Shown here piece after piece: positions 1-8,330 of a DNA stretch of 64,000 nt. The DNA lies in the NCBI GenBank assembly GCA_963761985.1, contig CAVXIT010000004.1, forward strand, positions 62,001-126,000, given 5' to 3'. The stretch comes from JACCTH01 sp963761985 (GTDB lineage Bacteria; Actinomycetota; Acidimicrobiia; Spongiisociales; ZC4RG35). Under the pieces are notes generated by a model. That model had not been told where the DNA came from and made no database searches. It was given only the letters and a program-made list of their open reading frames with translations. How positions within the stretch are numbered: position 1 is the first letter of the stretch; the number at the start of each line of letters is the position of its first letter. A program made the position numbers and the translations under genes.

Positions 1-377
1 CGACGTCGCTGCTCGGAGGAATGTTCCAGCCGTTCAGCCATCCCGTTGAACGAGTGAATCACCTCCCGCATCGGCCCGCCTTCGACCTCTGGGATGCGGA
101 CGGTGTAGTTCCCGTCGGCGAGCTGGCCGGCCGCGTCAACCAGACGCCCGACCGGAAACCAGCGAGGCCGCCGCCGGCGCCTGACCAAGAAGAGGAAAAA
201 GAGGATCCCAAACGGCCACAGGAACCAGCCACCATGTCCACGCCGGCCGACGATGAAACCGATCAACACAAAGAAGAGGATCGGGAGCAGAAAGAGGGCA
301 AACCCCCATCGGGGCCAGCGCTGTCTTCCCGGCCATGCCTCGTTTTCCGGCCACCAGGGGGGCTTGCGCTCAGGCAT
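1..377 (-). CDS. sensor histidine kinase, N-terminal part (runs off window)
   Basis: This is the membrane sensor of a two-component system. The N-terminal ~125 residues are visible. A Trp/Pro-rich start (MPERKPPWWPEN) is followed by two hydrophobic segments (about residues 26-47 and 52-70), a basic stretch RRRRRPRW, and a HAMP-like linker (PVGRLVDAAGQLADGNYTVR, then EVIHSFNGMAERLE). The very short loop between the membrane segments suggests it senses within the membrane rather than through a large external domain. The ATG at 377 overlaps the end of the response regulator gene by 8 bases, so the two are translationally coupled. The dimerisation/phosphoacceptor and ATPase domains lie beyond position 1 and cannot be checked. 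Family assignment rests on the HAMP segment and operon context. Confidence 0.8.
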   Translation of the reverse strand, partial: MPERKPPWWPENEAWPGRQRWPRWGFALFLLPILFFVLIGFIVGRRGHGGWFLWPFGILFFLFLVRRRRRPRWFPVGRLVDAAGQLADGNYTVRIPEVEGGPMREVIHSFNGMAERLEHSSEQRR

Positions 378-1050
378 CGTTCATCTTGTAGCCGACGCCG
401 TGGATCGTGAGGAGGTAGCGGGGTTTGCTCGGGTCGGGTTCGAGCTTTCTCCTGAGGTTCTTGATGTGGGCATCGATCGCTCGTTCATAAGACGCCACCG
501 ACACCCCGTGGATGACCTCGAGCAATTGGCTGCGAGTAAAGACCCGGCCGGGCTGCGAAGCGAGTGTGTGAAGCAGGTCGAATTCGGTTTGCGTTAGTTC
601 GATGGTCTGCTGGCCCAATTGCACTCGGCGGCGTCCGGAGTCGATCGACAAATCAGCTACTCGCAAGAGCTCAGCTCCGGCCAGATGCCCGTCGGTTCGC
701 CGCAAGACCGCCCGCACCCTGGCAACCAATTCTCTCGGGCTGAACGGCTTGACCAGGTAGTCATCAGCGCCGAGCTCAAGACCGACGATGCGATCCGCTT
801 CCTCCGCACGAGCCGTGATCACCACGACTGGCACGGTCGAGGCACTGCGGAGCTTGCGGATCACATCGAGGCCGTCCATTCCTGGTAGACCCAGATCAAG
901 GACGATTAGGTCTGGCTTGGTCTGGCGAGCCGCCGCCAGCGCGCCTTTGCCATCGGAGGCGGTGACAACGACGAACCCCGCCTGTTCCAGGTAGTCCCGG
1001 ACCAGGCGGGTGATCTTGAGTTCGTCGTCTACAACTAGGACGGTGCGCAC
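370..1050 (-). CDS. OmpR/PhoB-family response regulator
   Basis: DNA-binding response regulator of 226 residues. The receiver domain is at about 1-115, with the acidic pair DD at 8-9, the predicted phosphorylated Asp at 52 in LIVLDLGLPGMDGL, and the conserved Lys in DDYLVKPF. A C-terminal winged helix follows (YERAIDAHIKNLRRKLE ... HGVGYKM). I chose the GTG at 1050 because the receiver domain begins with VRTVLVVDDE; the reading frame stays open about 150 bases further upstream, but that part has no domain similarity. It lies between a small membrane protein gene upstream and the cognate kinase downstream, all on the minus strand. The kinase presumably phosphorylates it; the target genes are unknown. 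Confidence 0.93.
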   Translation of the reverse strand: MRTVLVVDDELKITRLVRDYLEQAGFVVVTASDGKGALAAARQTKPDLIVLDLGLPGMDGLDVIRKLRSASTVPVVVITARAEEADRIVGLELGADDYLVKPFSPRELVARVRAVLRRTDGHLAGAELLRVADLSIDSGRRRVQLGQQTIELTQTEFDLLHTLASQPGRVFTRSQLLEVIHGVSVASYERAIDAHIKNLRRKLEPDPSKPRYLLTIHGVGYKMNDA

Positions 1051-1066
1051 AGACTTGATTCTGATA

Positions 1067-1438
1067 TCAGGTCTGTTCGTGCGCCTTCTTGTGCCATTCC
1101 TCAAGGCGCCGCTCCATGTGCTCGGGGCCTCCCCATCCGGGACCATTAGGCCCTCCTGGACCGTTCCCCCACCGGGGAGGTCCCCAGCGACCGCGGAACG
1201 CCCCAAAGATCAGGAAGAGGAAGAGCAATGGGAAGAGGAACCCGAAGGGGAAGAAGCCGGGCCCATAGCCTCCCCGACCCCAACCGTGGTCAACGACCAC
1301 CGTTGTCCCTTCACCGTTCTCGGCCGTGGCGGCTGTTACCGCCCCGGCATCAAACCCGTTCTGATAGGCAAGGTAGATCGCTCCACTTACCAGCACTATC
1401 GCCAGCGCGATTGCCAGCACTCTCGCCGTCCGATTCAT
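1067..1438 (-). CDS. small Gly/Trp/Phe-rich membrane protein
   Basis: A protein of 123 residues upstream of, and co-oriented with, the response regulator. It has an N-terminal membrane anchor (about residues 5-25), a loop, and a second strongly hydrophobic Phe/Leu-rich segment (FPFGFLFPLLFLFLIFGAF). A Gly/Pro/Trp-rich tail follows, ending in a charged HMERRLEEWHKKAHE helix. This layout resembles small SHOCT-tailed or periplasmic-stress membrane proteins encoded next to two-component genes. ATG codons at 1441 and 1438 are adjacent; AGGAG lies just upstream and favours 1438. I do not know its function. The gene context suggests it is a target or accessory of the two-component system. Confidence 0.7.
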   Translation of the reverse strand: MNRTARVLAIALAIVLVSGAIYLAYQNGFDAGAVTAATAENGEGTTVVVDHGWGRGGYGPGFFPFGFLFPLLFLFLIFGAFRGRWGPPRWGNGPGGPNGPGWGGPEHMERRLEEWHKKAHEQT

Positions 1439-1589
1439 CATTCTCCTTTCTCGGACAATGACCTGACTGTGCCGGACGGATGTGAAGAGCTTGTGAACGA
1501 GATGCGGAAATCCATTGAACGCCATACCTATACACCCCCGGTGTGAAGCCAGCCGGTGAAATAACCACCGCTCTGGGTAGCCTGACGGA

Positions 1590-2918
1590 GTGAAATCGCG
1601 CTTTCCTTTGGCGCTGCTCGCCGTCCTGCTGTTGGCGGCCTGTACGCCGTCGTCTGATACCTCGACGACCTTGGCGATCCCCCTTCCGGAGGGTTCGAGC
1701 ACTACGACAACGATCAGCTCTGGGACCACAACCGACGTTTCGCTCCCGGAGGGGACTGAGGAGCTGCCAGAGAGTCTGCGCGCAGAGATCGCCCTGCTGA
1801 TCCCGCGAACTGAGGAGCTGCGCGAACTCTCCTTCACCTCTCCGCCGACCATCACCGTCCTCTCGACCGACGAGCTCTCCGCCCGGGTGATCGAAGAAGT
1901 GGAGGACGAATATGAAGACGTCGACGTCGACCAGGCCATGTATCGGCTGTTGGGACTCACCCCAGGCGAGTTCGACTTGATGGAGAGCCTCAAGTCTTTA
2001 TACGGCGAGCAAGTTGCCGGCTTTTACGACGGCGACACCAAAGAACTGGTAGTGACGGCTCGCAACTCCGAATTCAGCCCTCTCGAGGAAGCCACGCTGA
2101 TTCATGAGTTGACCCACGCCCTCACCGATCAGGTCCACTCCTTCAACGCCCGCTTCAACGAGCTGTTTGACAACGACCGCTTCGATGAAGGTTCCGCGTT
2201 TCAATCCGTGGTTGAGGGCGACGCGACGCTGGTCGAGACGTTGTTTGCCCAGCAACTGACTTTCGAGGAGCAGCAAGAGTTTCTGGAGGAAGCCTTTGCG
2301 GTCGACAGCACGATCTTCGAGACGATGCCGCTGTTCATCCAGGACAGTCTGATCTTCCCTTATCAGGAAGGCGCCGCCTTTATCCAGGAGGAATGGGCGG
2401 AAGGTGGATTCGACGCCATTGATGCTCTGTATGAAGCGCCACCGGTGTCGAGCGAGCAAATTCTCAATCACGATGACTACCCCGACGACGGGCCGGTCCC
2501 GATCGACCTTCCCGAACAGGAGCTGGCCGGGTACGAGCATTCCTACGGATCGGTGTGGGGTGAGCTCGGGTTCCGGCTGATGTTTGACCAGATTCTTGGC
2601 GGGGCTAGCTCGGCGGTCGAAGGCTGGGGTGGTGACAGCTATGACCTTTACTTCAACGGGACCGACGTCGTCTTGGTGATCCTCTATCAAGGAGACGAGG
2701 CCGGCGACGCGACGGAAATGGCTTCGACCTTGCGCGACTACTTCCAGTTGATCACAGGCCTGGCGGAGCCCACCGCCGATCCGGGGGCGGGGGCGGGAGC
2801 GATCTACTCGGCAGAGGACTATGCGTTCGTCTCCACAGTGGGAGATCGTGTTCTGCTGGTCGCTGCCAGCGATCCTGCGGTCGGCGCTATTGCGCGGGCT
2901 TGGTATCCCGAGTTTTAG
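1590..2918 (+). CDS. lipoprotein with HExxH metallopeptidase-like motif
   Basis: A predicted secreted lipoprotein of 442 residues. The signal peptide ends in a lipobox (LLLAAC, lipidated Cys about residue 19), followed by a low-complexity Ser/Thr-rich linker typical of actinobacterial surface lipoproteins. About residue 170 there is HELTHALTDQ, a HExxH zinc-binding motif, and further on DEGSAFQSVVEGDATLVE could supply a third metal ligand (E), as in gluzincins. I cannot assign a named family. Start is GTG at 1590 with GGA just upstream. The 3' end overlaps the convergent rsmI gene by 32 bases. Activity as a peptidase is inferred from the motif only. Confidence 0.8.
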   Translation: MKSRFPLALLAVLLLAACTPSSDTSTTLAIPLPEGSSTTTTISSGTTTDVSLPEGTEELPESLRAEIALLIPRTEELRELSFTSPPTITVLSTDELSARVIEEVEDEYEDVDVDQAMYRLLGLTPGEFDLMESLKSLYGEQVAGFYDGDTKELVVTARNSEFSPLEEATLIHELTHALTDQVHSFNARFNELFDNDRFDEGSAFQSVVEGDATLVETLFAQQLTFEEQQEFLEEAFAVDSTIFETMPLFIQDSLIFPYQEGAAFIQEEWAEGGFDAIDALYEAPPVSSEQILNHDDYPDDGPVPIDLPEQELAGYEHSYGSVWGELGFRLMFDQILGGASSAVEGWGGDSYDLYFNGTDVVLVILYQGDEAGDATEMASTLRDYFQLITGLAEPTADPGAGAGAIYSAEDYAFVSTVGDRVLLVAASDPAVGAIARAWYPEF

Positions 2919-3729
2919 CGAGCACTGCTTCGTACAGCCGGCGGCGGGGGAGCCCCTGTTCAGCGGCTACCGCTTTCACTGCGCTGGTCATCGCTTCGCC
3001 TTCGGCGATGCGTCGCTCGACAGCAGACACGCCAGCGGCGAGGTTTACGGGGGATGGCTTGGCACCGCCGAGGACCAATGTGAACTCGCCTTTGGGGCTG
3101 CGGTCGCGCCAGGCCTCGACCGCTTCGCGGCATGTGAACCATTGGATTTCTTCGAATGCTTTTGTCAACTCTCGGGCAAGACATAGGTCGCGGTCGGGCC
3201 CGATCGTTGCGAGGTCGGTGAGGTCCGCGAGGAGATGGGCACTGCCGACGAAGATAACTGTCGTCCTTAGTTCGGCGTCGATGGCCGCCAAGCGGTCTTT
3301 TCGTTCCTTCCCCTTCCGGGGAAGGAAGCCTTCGAACACGAAACGTTCCGAGGGAAGGCCGCTCACCGCCAACGCAGCCGTCAACGCGGAGGGACCGGGG
3401 ATGACAGACACCTGAGCGTCGGCGCTGCGCGCGGCGCGTACGGCCGAAAGGCCGGGATCGGCGATCGCGGGCGTACCGGCGTCAGTGAGCAGAGCGATGG
3501 TCTTCCCCGTGGTAAATGCCTCGATTAGCTCATCGGCTCGGTCAGCTTCGTTGCCGGCGAAGAAGGAGCGCAGTGGTTTGGTGATTCCCAGGGCGTTGAG
3601 CAAGACCCGTGACCGGCGCGTGTCTTCGACGTAGACCAGGTCGGCGGAGGCGATGGCCTCCGCCAGCCGTGCTGAGGCGTCACCGAGATTGCCGATCGGA
3701 GTCGCGCAAAGAATCAACCGGCCCGGCAT
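2887..3729 (-). CDS. rsmI: 16S rRNA (cytidine-1402-2'-O)-methyltransferase RsmI
   Basis: This enzyme uses S-adenosylmethionine to methylate the ribose 2'-O of C1402 in 16S rRNA, at the decoding centre. The 280-residue protein has the expected tetrapyrrole-methylase fold signatures: LILCATPIGNLGD at the start, YVEDTRRS, ALLTDAGTPAIADPG, VIPGPSALTAALAVSGLP, and FEGFLPRKGKER. The C-terminal region LPRRRLYEAVL is also typical. ATG at 3729 is preferred; a TTG lies one codon upstream. The 5' end overlaps a small DUF192-like gene and the 3' end overlaps the convergent lipoprotein gene. Confidence 0.96.
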   Translation of the reverse strand: MPGRLILCATPIGNLGDASARLAEAIASADLVYVEDTRRSRVLLNALGITKPLRSFFAGNEADRADELIEAFTTGKTIALLTDAGTPAIADPGLSAVRAARSADAQVSVIPGPSALTAALAVSGLPSERFVFEGFLPRKGKERKDRLAAIDAELRTTVIFVGSAHLLADLTDLATIGPDRDLCLARELTKAFEEIQWFTCREAVEAWRDRSPKGEFTLVLGGAKPSPVNLAAGVSAVERRIAEGEAMTSAVKAVAAEQGLPRRRLYEAVLAKTRDTKPAQ

Positions 3730-4027
3730 CAATCCACGATAAATGGAGCCCGACCCGAGGCGGCTCGATCTCGATTGGGAGCTCGAGGATCAGATTGACG
3801 CGCCGCAGCCAAGCGACCCTTGCCGGTACCAACTTTCTTACCGCGACGACCTTCATGTCTCGTATTCCACAGATCCAGAGGTCTTCCTTCATCCCGAAGC
3901 TGTGCACCGACCTGGCCTCGAGAAGCAACCCCGACCCAACTGATCTGGGCCGCAATCCGCGCCAGCGGTCAAGAAACCCGGCTGCTGTCCTGACCGGCCC
4001 CGAAGTCCAACCCTCTCCACCCAGCAC
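3680..4027 (-). CDS. DUF192-family protein (probable)
   Basis: A short reading frame of 115 residues just upstream of rsmI on the same strand. It resembles DUF192 proteins. The pattern RGL...SGLLLEARSVHSFGM, then IRDMKVVAVRKLVPARV, then VNLILELP, follows the family's RGLLGR / VHTFGM / V-V-V / VLELP order. The usual second G in RGLLGR is missing and the C-terminus runs 50 bases into rsmI, so the annotation is uncertain. The start is GTG at 4027; no strong ribosome binding site is visible. DUF192 proteins are small beta-rich proteins of poorly defined function. Confidence 0.5.
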   Translation of the reverse strand: MLGGEGWTSGPVRTAAGFLDRWRGLRPRSVGSGLLLEARSVHSFGMKEDLWICGIRDMKVVAVRKLVPARVAWLRRVNLILELPIEIEPPRVGLHLSWIDAGPVDSLRDSDRQSR

Positions 4028-4138
4028 ACCATGGCTCTACTTCCAGGCAGCACCTGCGACAAGAGGTCTGTGCAGGAATGAACCGCCACGGTTCCGTAGT
4101 GCACGATGCGTCGAAATTGGGGGATAAGAAGGTCGCGC

Positions 4139-4402
4139 TTAGTGGAGTTGGGAGCGGCACTCGCTGCAGATGCCGCGGCCTTTGAAGGGCATCACGTCCT
4201 CGGTGCGCCCGCAAAACGCGCAGGTGTCTTCCATCTTGCGGATCGTGATTCCGGTGCCCTCGATCGAGATGAGGAGCTGGTCACCCTCGCGAATGTTGAA
4301 CAGGCGACGGGTCTCGGCTGGGATCACGATTCTTCCCAGATCGTCGATCTTGCGAACGATTCCGGCTTCCACCGCGAGACTCCTTGGCTGGCTCTCCGAC
4401 AT
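4139..4402 (-). CDS. AbrB/SpoVT-type DNA-binding protein with C-terminal zinc ribbon
   Basis: A transcriptional regulator of 87 residues. Residues ~14-55 form a swapped-hairpin AbrB domain (GIVRKIDDLGRIVIPAETRR, then REGDQLLISIEG). The tail has four cysteines in CAFCG ... CSEC spacing (about residues 61-83), which should bind zinc. AbrB domains normally dimerise and bind AT-rich promoter DNA, and zinc-tailed versions occur in Firmicutes and Actinobacteria. ATG at 4402 has AAAGG just upstream. It is divergent from tatD-rsmA-ispE with only 37 bases between them, so it may act on that promoter or on its own. Confidence 0.87.
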   Translation of the reverse strand: MSESQPRSLAVEAGIVRKIDDLGRIVIPAETRRLFNIREGDQLLISIEGTGITIRKMEDTCAFCGRTEDVMPFKGRGICSECRSQLH

Positions 4403-4439
4403 TACCTTTCGACACCCTCCGCTGTAGCCTCGCCTGGAG

Positions 4440-5189
4440 ATGGAATGGGTCGACACGCATTGCCATCTCCAACTTGATTCTCGACCAGCCGCCGAACTCT
4501 TGGAGCGGGCCATCGACGTCGATTGGGTTGTGGTCCCCGGCGTCGATGCCGACAGCAGCCGAGCCGCACTCGACCTTGCGGCGGCCTTCCCGAGCAAAGT
4601 CCTTGCCGCCGCGGGACTTCACCCTCACGATGCGGAGCGGTGGCCCAAACAGGAAACCGAGATCAACCAGCTCGCCGAACAAGCGGCGGCAGTGGGGGAG
4701 ACCGGCCTCGACTTCTATCGCAACCTCTCACCGCCGGCGGCCCAGGAGAAGGCGTTCAAAGCGCAGCTCGATTTGGCGACCCGGCTCAACAAGCCCGCGG
4801 TCATCCATTGCCGCGACGCCTTCGCCCAGGTGTATGCAATCCTCGAACAGCAGAGCCTCGGACCTTTGGCCGTCCTGCACTGTTGGACCGGCGGACGCCG
4901 CTGGACGAAACGATTCCTCGAACTCGGCTGTTGGTTCTCCTTCGCCGGTCCCGTCGCATTCGAAACCGGCGAAACGATTCGGCTGGCTGCAGAGGTGGTT
5001 CCCCCCAAGCGAACTCTGGTCGAAACCGACACACCCTTTCTCTCACCTCCACCGTTCCGGCATGAACCGAACGAGCCTGCGCGGGTGAGCCTGGTGGGCG
5101 AGACTCTCGCTCGTCTCTGGTCTCTAACCCCCGACGAGGTCGCTCGGATCACGTCGCAGAATGCGTCGAAGGTCTTCGGTCGCCCATGA
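4440..5189 (+). CDS. tatD: TatD-family metal-dependent deoxyribonuclease/hydrolase
   Basis: A 249-residue TIM-barrel metallohydrolase of the TatD family, members of which are 3'-5' exonucleases acting on DNA and RNA. Metal-binding and catalytic motifs are all visible: DTHCHL at 5-10, GLHPHD, VGETGLDFYR, VIHCRDAF, LHCWTG and VETDTPFLSP. The ATG at 4440 starts an operon with rsmA and ispE; the stop overlaps the rsmA start by four bases (ATGA). This tatD-rsmA-ispE order is common in Gram-positive bacteria, often with metG in front. Here metG is at the far end of the window. Confidence 0.94.
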   Translation: MEWVDTHCHLQLDSRPAAELLERAIDVDWVVVPGVDADSSRAALDLAAAFPSKVLAAAGLHPHDAERWPKQETEINQLAEQAAAVGETGLDFYRNLSPPAAQEKAFKAQLDLATRLNKPAVIHCRDAFAQVYAILEQQSLGPLAVLHCWTGGRRWTKRFLELGCWFSFAGPVAFETGETIRLAAEVVPPKRTLVETDTPFLSPPPFRHEPNEPARVSLVGETLARLWSLTPDEVARITSQNASKVFGRP

Positions 5190-5992
5190 CTGCGCAGACT
5201 CGGACACAGATCAAGGCTCTCTTGACCAAACATGGGATCGTTCCTCGCTCCTACCTCGGCCAGAACTTCCTCGCCGATCCGAATGTGATCGACCGGGTCG
5301 TGAGGACGGCGCGCGTCGAAGCGGGGGATCTAGTGCTCGAGGTCGGAGCGGGAACGGGTGCCCTGACTCGAGCGTTGGCTCTGGCCGGCGCCGATGTCAC
5401 TGCCATCGAGCTCGATCAGCGGCTCCATCCAATCCTGGACCAGCAATTGCAAGGACTGGGCGTCACCTTGCTTTGGGCCGATGCCATGGAGATCGACTAT
5501 CAAACGCTCATCGCGACCGGGGACTGGAAAGCGGTGGCCAACCTGCCCTACCAAGTCGGAACGCCGCTCTTGCTCGATTGGCTCCGGTTTGTTCCCAACC
5601 TTTCTGAGTTGACCGTCATGGTGCAGCTCGAAGTGGCGCAACGTCTCACCGCTGCGCCGGGCAGCGACGCCTACGGGTTGCCAAGCGTTGTCGTCGGCCT
5701 GCACGCCACCGCCGAGCTCGCCTTCAAGGTTCCTCCGCAGGTCTTCTATCCAGCCCCGAGGGTCGACTCGGCCGTGGTGAGGCTCATCCGTCGACCAGCT
5801 TCACCTCGAGCAGAAGAGGCGATCCGCATCGCCGCCGCCGGATTCGGACAGCGCCGGAAGATGCTGCGCGGCTCGCTCATCAACGCGCTCGATGACCCCT
5901 CCGCGGCTCTGGCAAGTGCGGGGATCGACCCTCGCCAACGAGCGGAGAATCTCAGCCCGGCCGACTTCCTCCGCTTGGCTGAAGCTTCATGA
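5186..5992 (+). CDS. rsmA: 16S rRNA (adenine-1518/1519-N6)-dimethyltransferase
   Basis: RsmA (KsgA) dimethylates two adjacent adenosines in helix 45 of 16S rRNA late in 30S assembly. The 268-residue protein has the SAM-binding loop LVLEVGAGTGALTRAL, the catalytic NLPYQV motif (NLPY), and the C-terminal helical domain (FGQRRKMLRGSLINAL). The N-terminal SYLGQNFLADPN segment is also characteristic. It overlaps tatD upstream and ispE downstream by four bases each, implying translational coupling. Confidence 0.97.
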   Translation: MTAQTRTQIKALLTKHGIVPRSYLGQNFLADPNVIDRVVRTARVEAGDLVLEVGAGTGALTRALALAGADVTAIELDQRLHPILDQQLQGLGVTLLWADAMEIDYQTLIATGDWKAVANLPYQVGTPLLLDWLRFVPNLSELTVMVQLEVAQRLTAAPGSDAYGLPSVVVGLHATAELAFKVPPQVFYPAPRVDSAVVRLIRRPASPRAEEAIRIAAAGFGQRRKMLRGSLINALDDPSAALASAGIDPRQRAENLSPADFLRLAEAS

Positions 5993-6828
5993 GCGTCTGG
6001 GAATCGCCCGCCAAGGTGAATTTGAGTCTCGAGGTCGGCCCACCCGAGTCCAATGGCTATCACCCGCTGCGCTCACTGGTGATGTGTGTCGACTGGTACG
6101 ACCTCATTCGCTTCGAAGAAGCGGATGAGGACCAGCTCGTCATCACCGGAGCCGACCTCCCTGAAGATGGCGAGAACCTCATCTGGAAAGCCATCGGCAC
6201 CCAGAGGAAACCCGGTGGTCGTCCCCAGTTGCACATCGAGTTGGAGAAGTCGATCGCCGTTGCCGCCGGTCTCGGCGGCGGTTCGAGCAACGCCGCCACC
6301 GCGCTTGCGGCTTGGGCCGACCTGAGTGGTGCCGAACCAGAAGTCGAAGCGGCGCAGAGAGTTGGAGCCGATGTGTCCTTCTTCTTGCAAGGAGGTTTCC
6401 AGCGAATGGAAGGCTTTGGCGAACGGCTGACCAAACTCAGGGAGAGACCCGAAATCGCCATGGCGATCGTCGTCCCTCCGTTCGAGATGCCGACCGCCGA
6501 CGTCTATCGCGCTTGGGATCGGGCCGGAGAGCCAAAGGGCCAGAGCCTCGATGGTCGCCAGCTGCCTCCACCGCTCCGCAACTTCGGTCCGCTGAGGAAC
6601 GATCTCTTGCCGGCCGCGCTACTACTGAAACCAGAACTCGGCGACTTCATCGACGACCTACGTGAACGCTGGGGCCAACCGATAGTGATGAGTGGATCGG
6701 GCCCTGCGTTGTTCAGTTGGTTTGGCGACATTGCCGAAGCCGAGAGTGCCATCGCCGCTGCCCCCTCCGAAGCGCGCTCGCGGATGGCCACTCGCCCGCG
6801 CTGGTACGGAGTGGATCGCATCGAGTGA
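5989..6828 (+). CDS. ispE: 4-diphosphocytidyl-2-C-methyl-D-erythritol kinase
   Basis: A GHMP-family kinase of the non-mevalonate (MEP) isoprenoid pathway that phosphorylates CDP-methylerythritol at the 2-OH. The 279-residue protein begins with SPAKVNLSLEVG, has the ATP-binding Gly-rich loop VAAGLGGGSSNAATAL, and the C-terminal MSGSGPALFSWF motif. Third gene of the tatD-rsmA-ispE operon; its ATG overlaps the rsmA stop (ATGA). Its presence shows that the organism uses the MEP pathway for isoprenoids. Confidence 0.96.
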   Translation: MSVWESPAKVNLSLEVGPPESNGYHPLRSLVMCVDWYDLIRFEEADEDQLVITGADLPEDGENLIWKAIGTQRKPGGRPQLHIELEKSIAVAAGLGGGSSNAATALAAWADLSGAEPEVEAAQRVGADVSFFLQGGFQRMEGFGERLTKLRERPEIAMAIVVPPFEMPTADVYRAWDRAGEPKGQSLDGRQLPPPLRNFGPLRNDLLPAALLLKPELGDFIDDLRERWGQPIVMSGSGPALFSWFGDIAEAESAIAAAPSEARSRMATRPRWYGVDRIE

Positions 6829-6855
6829 GAACTAAATTGTGGGTGGTCTCCCTTT

Positions 6856-6927
6856 TGGGGGGTGGTGTAACCGGTAGCACAACAGACTTTGAATCTGTCA
6901 GTCGGGGTTCGAGTCCCTGCCCCCCAG
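6856..6927 (+). tRNA. tRNA-Gln (anticodon TTG)
   Basis: A cloverleaf can be drawn by eye. The acceptor pairs 6856-6862 with 6920-6926 (T+GGGGGG with CCCCCC+A); the D-arm is GGTG...; the anticodon arm ACAGA/TCTGT has loop CTTTGAA (anticodon TTG); and the T-arm CGGGG/CCCTG has loop TTCGAGT. The discriminator is G and no CCA is encoded. It sits 27 bases after ispE and 22 bases before glmU. Confidence 0.95.
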
Positions 6928-6949
6928 CTTTGAACAAGAAAACGTTCCG

Positions 6950-8330
6950 ATGAGCCTCTACGCCGTCGTGTCTGGCCGCGGGTCAGGGAACCCGGATGAA
7001 ATCCGACGTTCCCAAGGTGCTCCACCGGATCGGGGGCCGGACGATGCTCGGCTGGGTGCTCGCGGCGGTCGCCGACATCAAGCCCGAGCGGGTTCTGGTG
7101 GTGGTGGGTCACGGCGCCGACCAAGTCGCGGCGAGCCTGCCGGACCATGCCGAAGCAGTCCAACAACCTCAGCAGCTCGGGACGGGCCATGCCACCGCAC
7201 TCGCCGTTGACCGGCTCGAAACCCTGACCGACGACGACACCGTTCTCGTTGTTTACGGAGACATGCCATTGCTCTCGCCGGAGCTGCTCGAAATGGCCAT
7301 CTCGGCCCGCGCCGACCGTTCGGCCAGCATGGCTTCGTTCGAAGCGCCCGATCCGACTGGGTATGGCCGGGTGGTGCGCGATCAGCAAGGTCAGCTCGAA
7401 CTGATCGTCGAGGAGAAGGACGCCAGCGAAGCTCAGCGGGCGATCACCGAGGTCAACGCCGGCGTTTACGCGTTCGCCGGCAACGCACTGCGGATGGCGT
7501 TGGCCCAACTAGAGAGCGGCAACGCCCAAAACGAGTACTACTTGCCCGACGTTTTGCCGATAATGAAGAACGATGGAGGTGTTGCGATCGTGAGTGCTGG
7601 CGCGGCCGAGGTGGCCGGGGTGAATTCGCATGACCAGCTTTCGGCGGCGGAAGCCGAGATCAGAGCACGAATCAACGCCGACTGGCAAAGACAGGGCGTC
7701 TGGATGCAGGACCCGGACCGGGTTTATATCGAGCCCACGGTCGAACTAGCTGCGGGCGTCCGGCTCTACCCGGGTGTTCATTTAGAAGGAGCGACGACGA
7801 TCGGCCCCAATTCGGTGATCGGGCCAGAGGTCTTCGCCGTCGACAGCACGATTGGGGCGGATAGCCGGGTCTGGTACTCGGTGTTGCGCTCCGCCCAGGT
7901 GGGAGACGAAGTCGAGGTTGGGCCTTATGCCTCGCTGCGACCGGGCACCGTGCTCGAGAAAGGGTCCAAGGCCGGAACCTTTGTCGAGATCAAAAACAGT
8001 CGGGTAGGGGAGGGGGCGAAGGTTCCTCACCTCGCCTACATGGGAGATGCCACCGTGGGTGCCCGCGCCAACATCGGAGCCGGGACCATCACCTGCAACT
8101 ACAACGGATACGAGAAGTTCCCGACCACGATTGGTGCTGACGCCTTCATCGGTTCGGACACGATGCTCGTGGCCCCGGTGAACGTCGGCGACGGAGCCAT
8201 CACCGGAGCCGGCTCGGTCATTACGAATGATGTCGAGGCCGGGGCCCTGGCCGTTGAACGAGCGGAACAGAAAGAGATCCCGGGCTACGCTCAGCGATTG
8301 CAAGCCCGCTATCCCGACAAGAAACACTGA
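6950..8330 (+). CDS. glmU: bifunctional GlmU (UDP-GlcNAc pyrophosphorylase / GlcN-1-P acetyltransferase), apparent +1 frameshift
   Basis: GlmU makes UDP-N-acetylglucosamine for cell wall synthesis. The first codons read MSLYAVV from ATG 6950. One extra base near 6971 then shifts the frame: skipping it restores LAAGQGTRMKSDVPKVLH, the conserved nucleotide-binding loop. The remainder (from 6972) is intact: PQQLGTGHA, VYGDMPLL, GYGRVVRD, EVNAGVYAF, then left-handed beta-helix hexapeptides and NYNGYEKFPTTIG in the acetyltransferase domain. GlmU is expected to be essential, so I read the shift as a sequence error or an unusual decoding event rather than gene loss. A protein starting at an internal ATG (6996) would lack the catalytic Gly-rich loop. 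Its stop overlaps the prs ATG by one base. Confidence 0.92.

Noticed and set aside
1..410. Plus-strand Pro/Arg-rich reading frame at the left edge
   Set aside because: It lies opposite the histidine kinase whose HAMP and membrane segments are clear on the minus strand.
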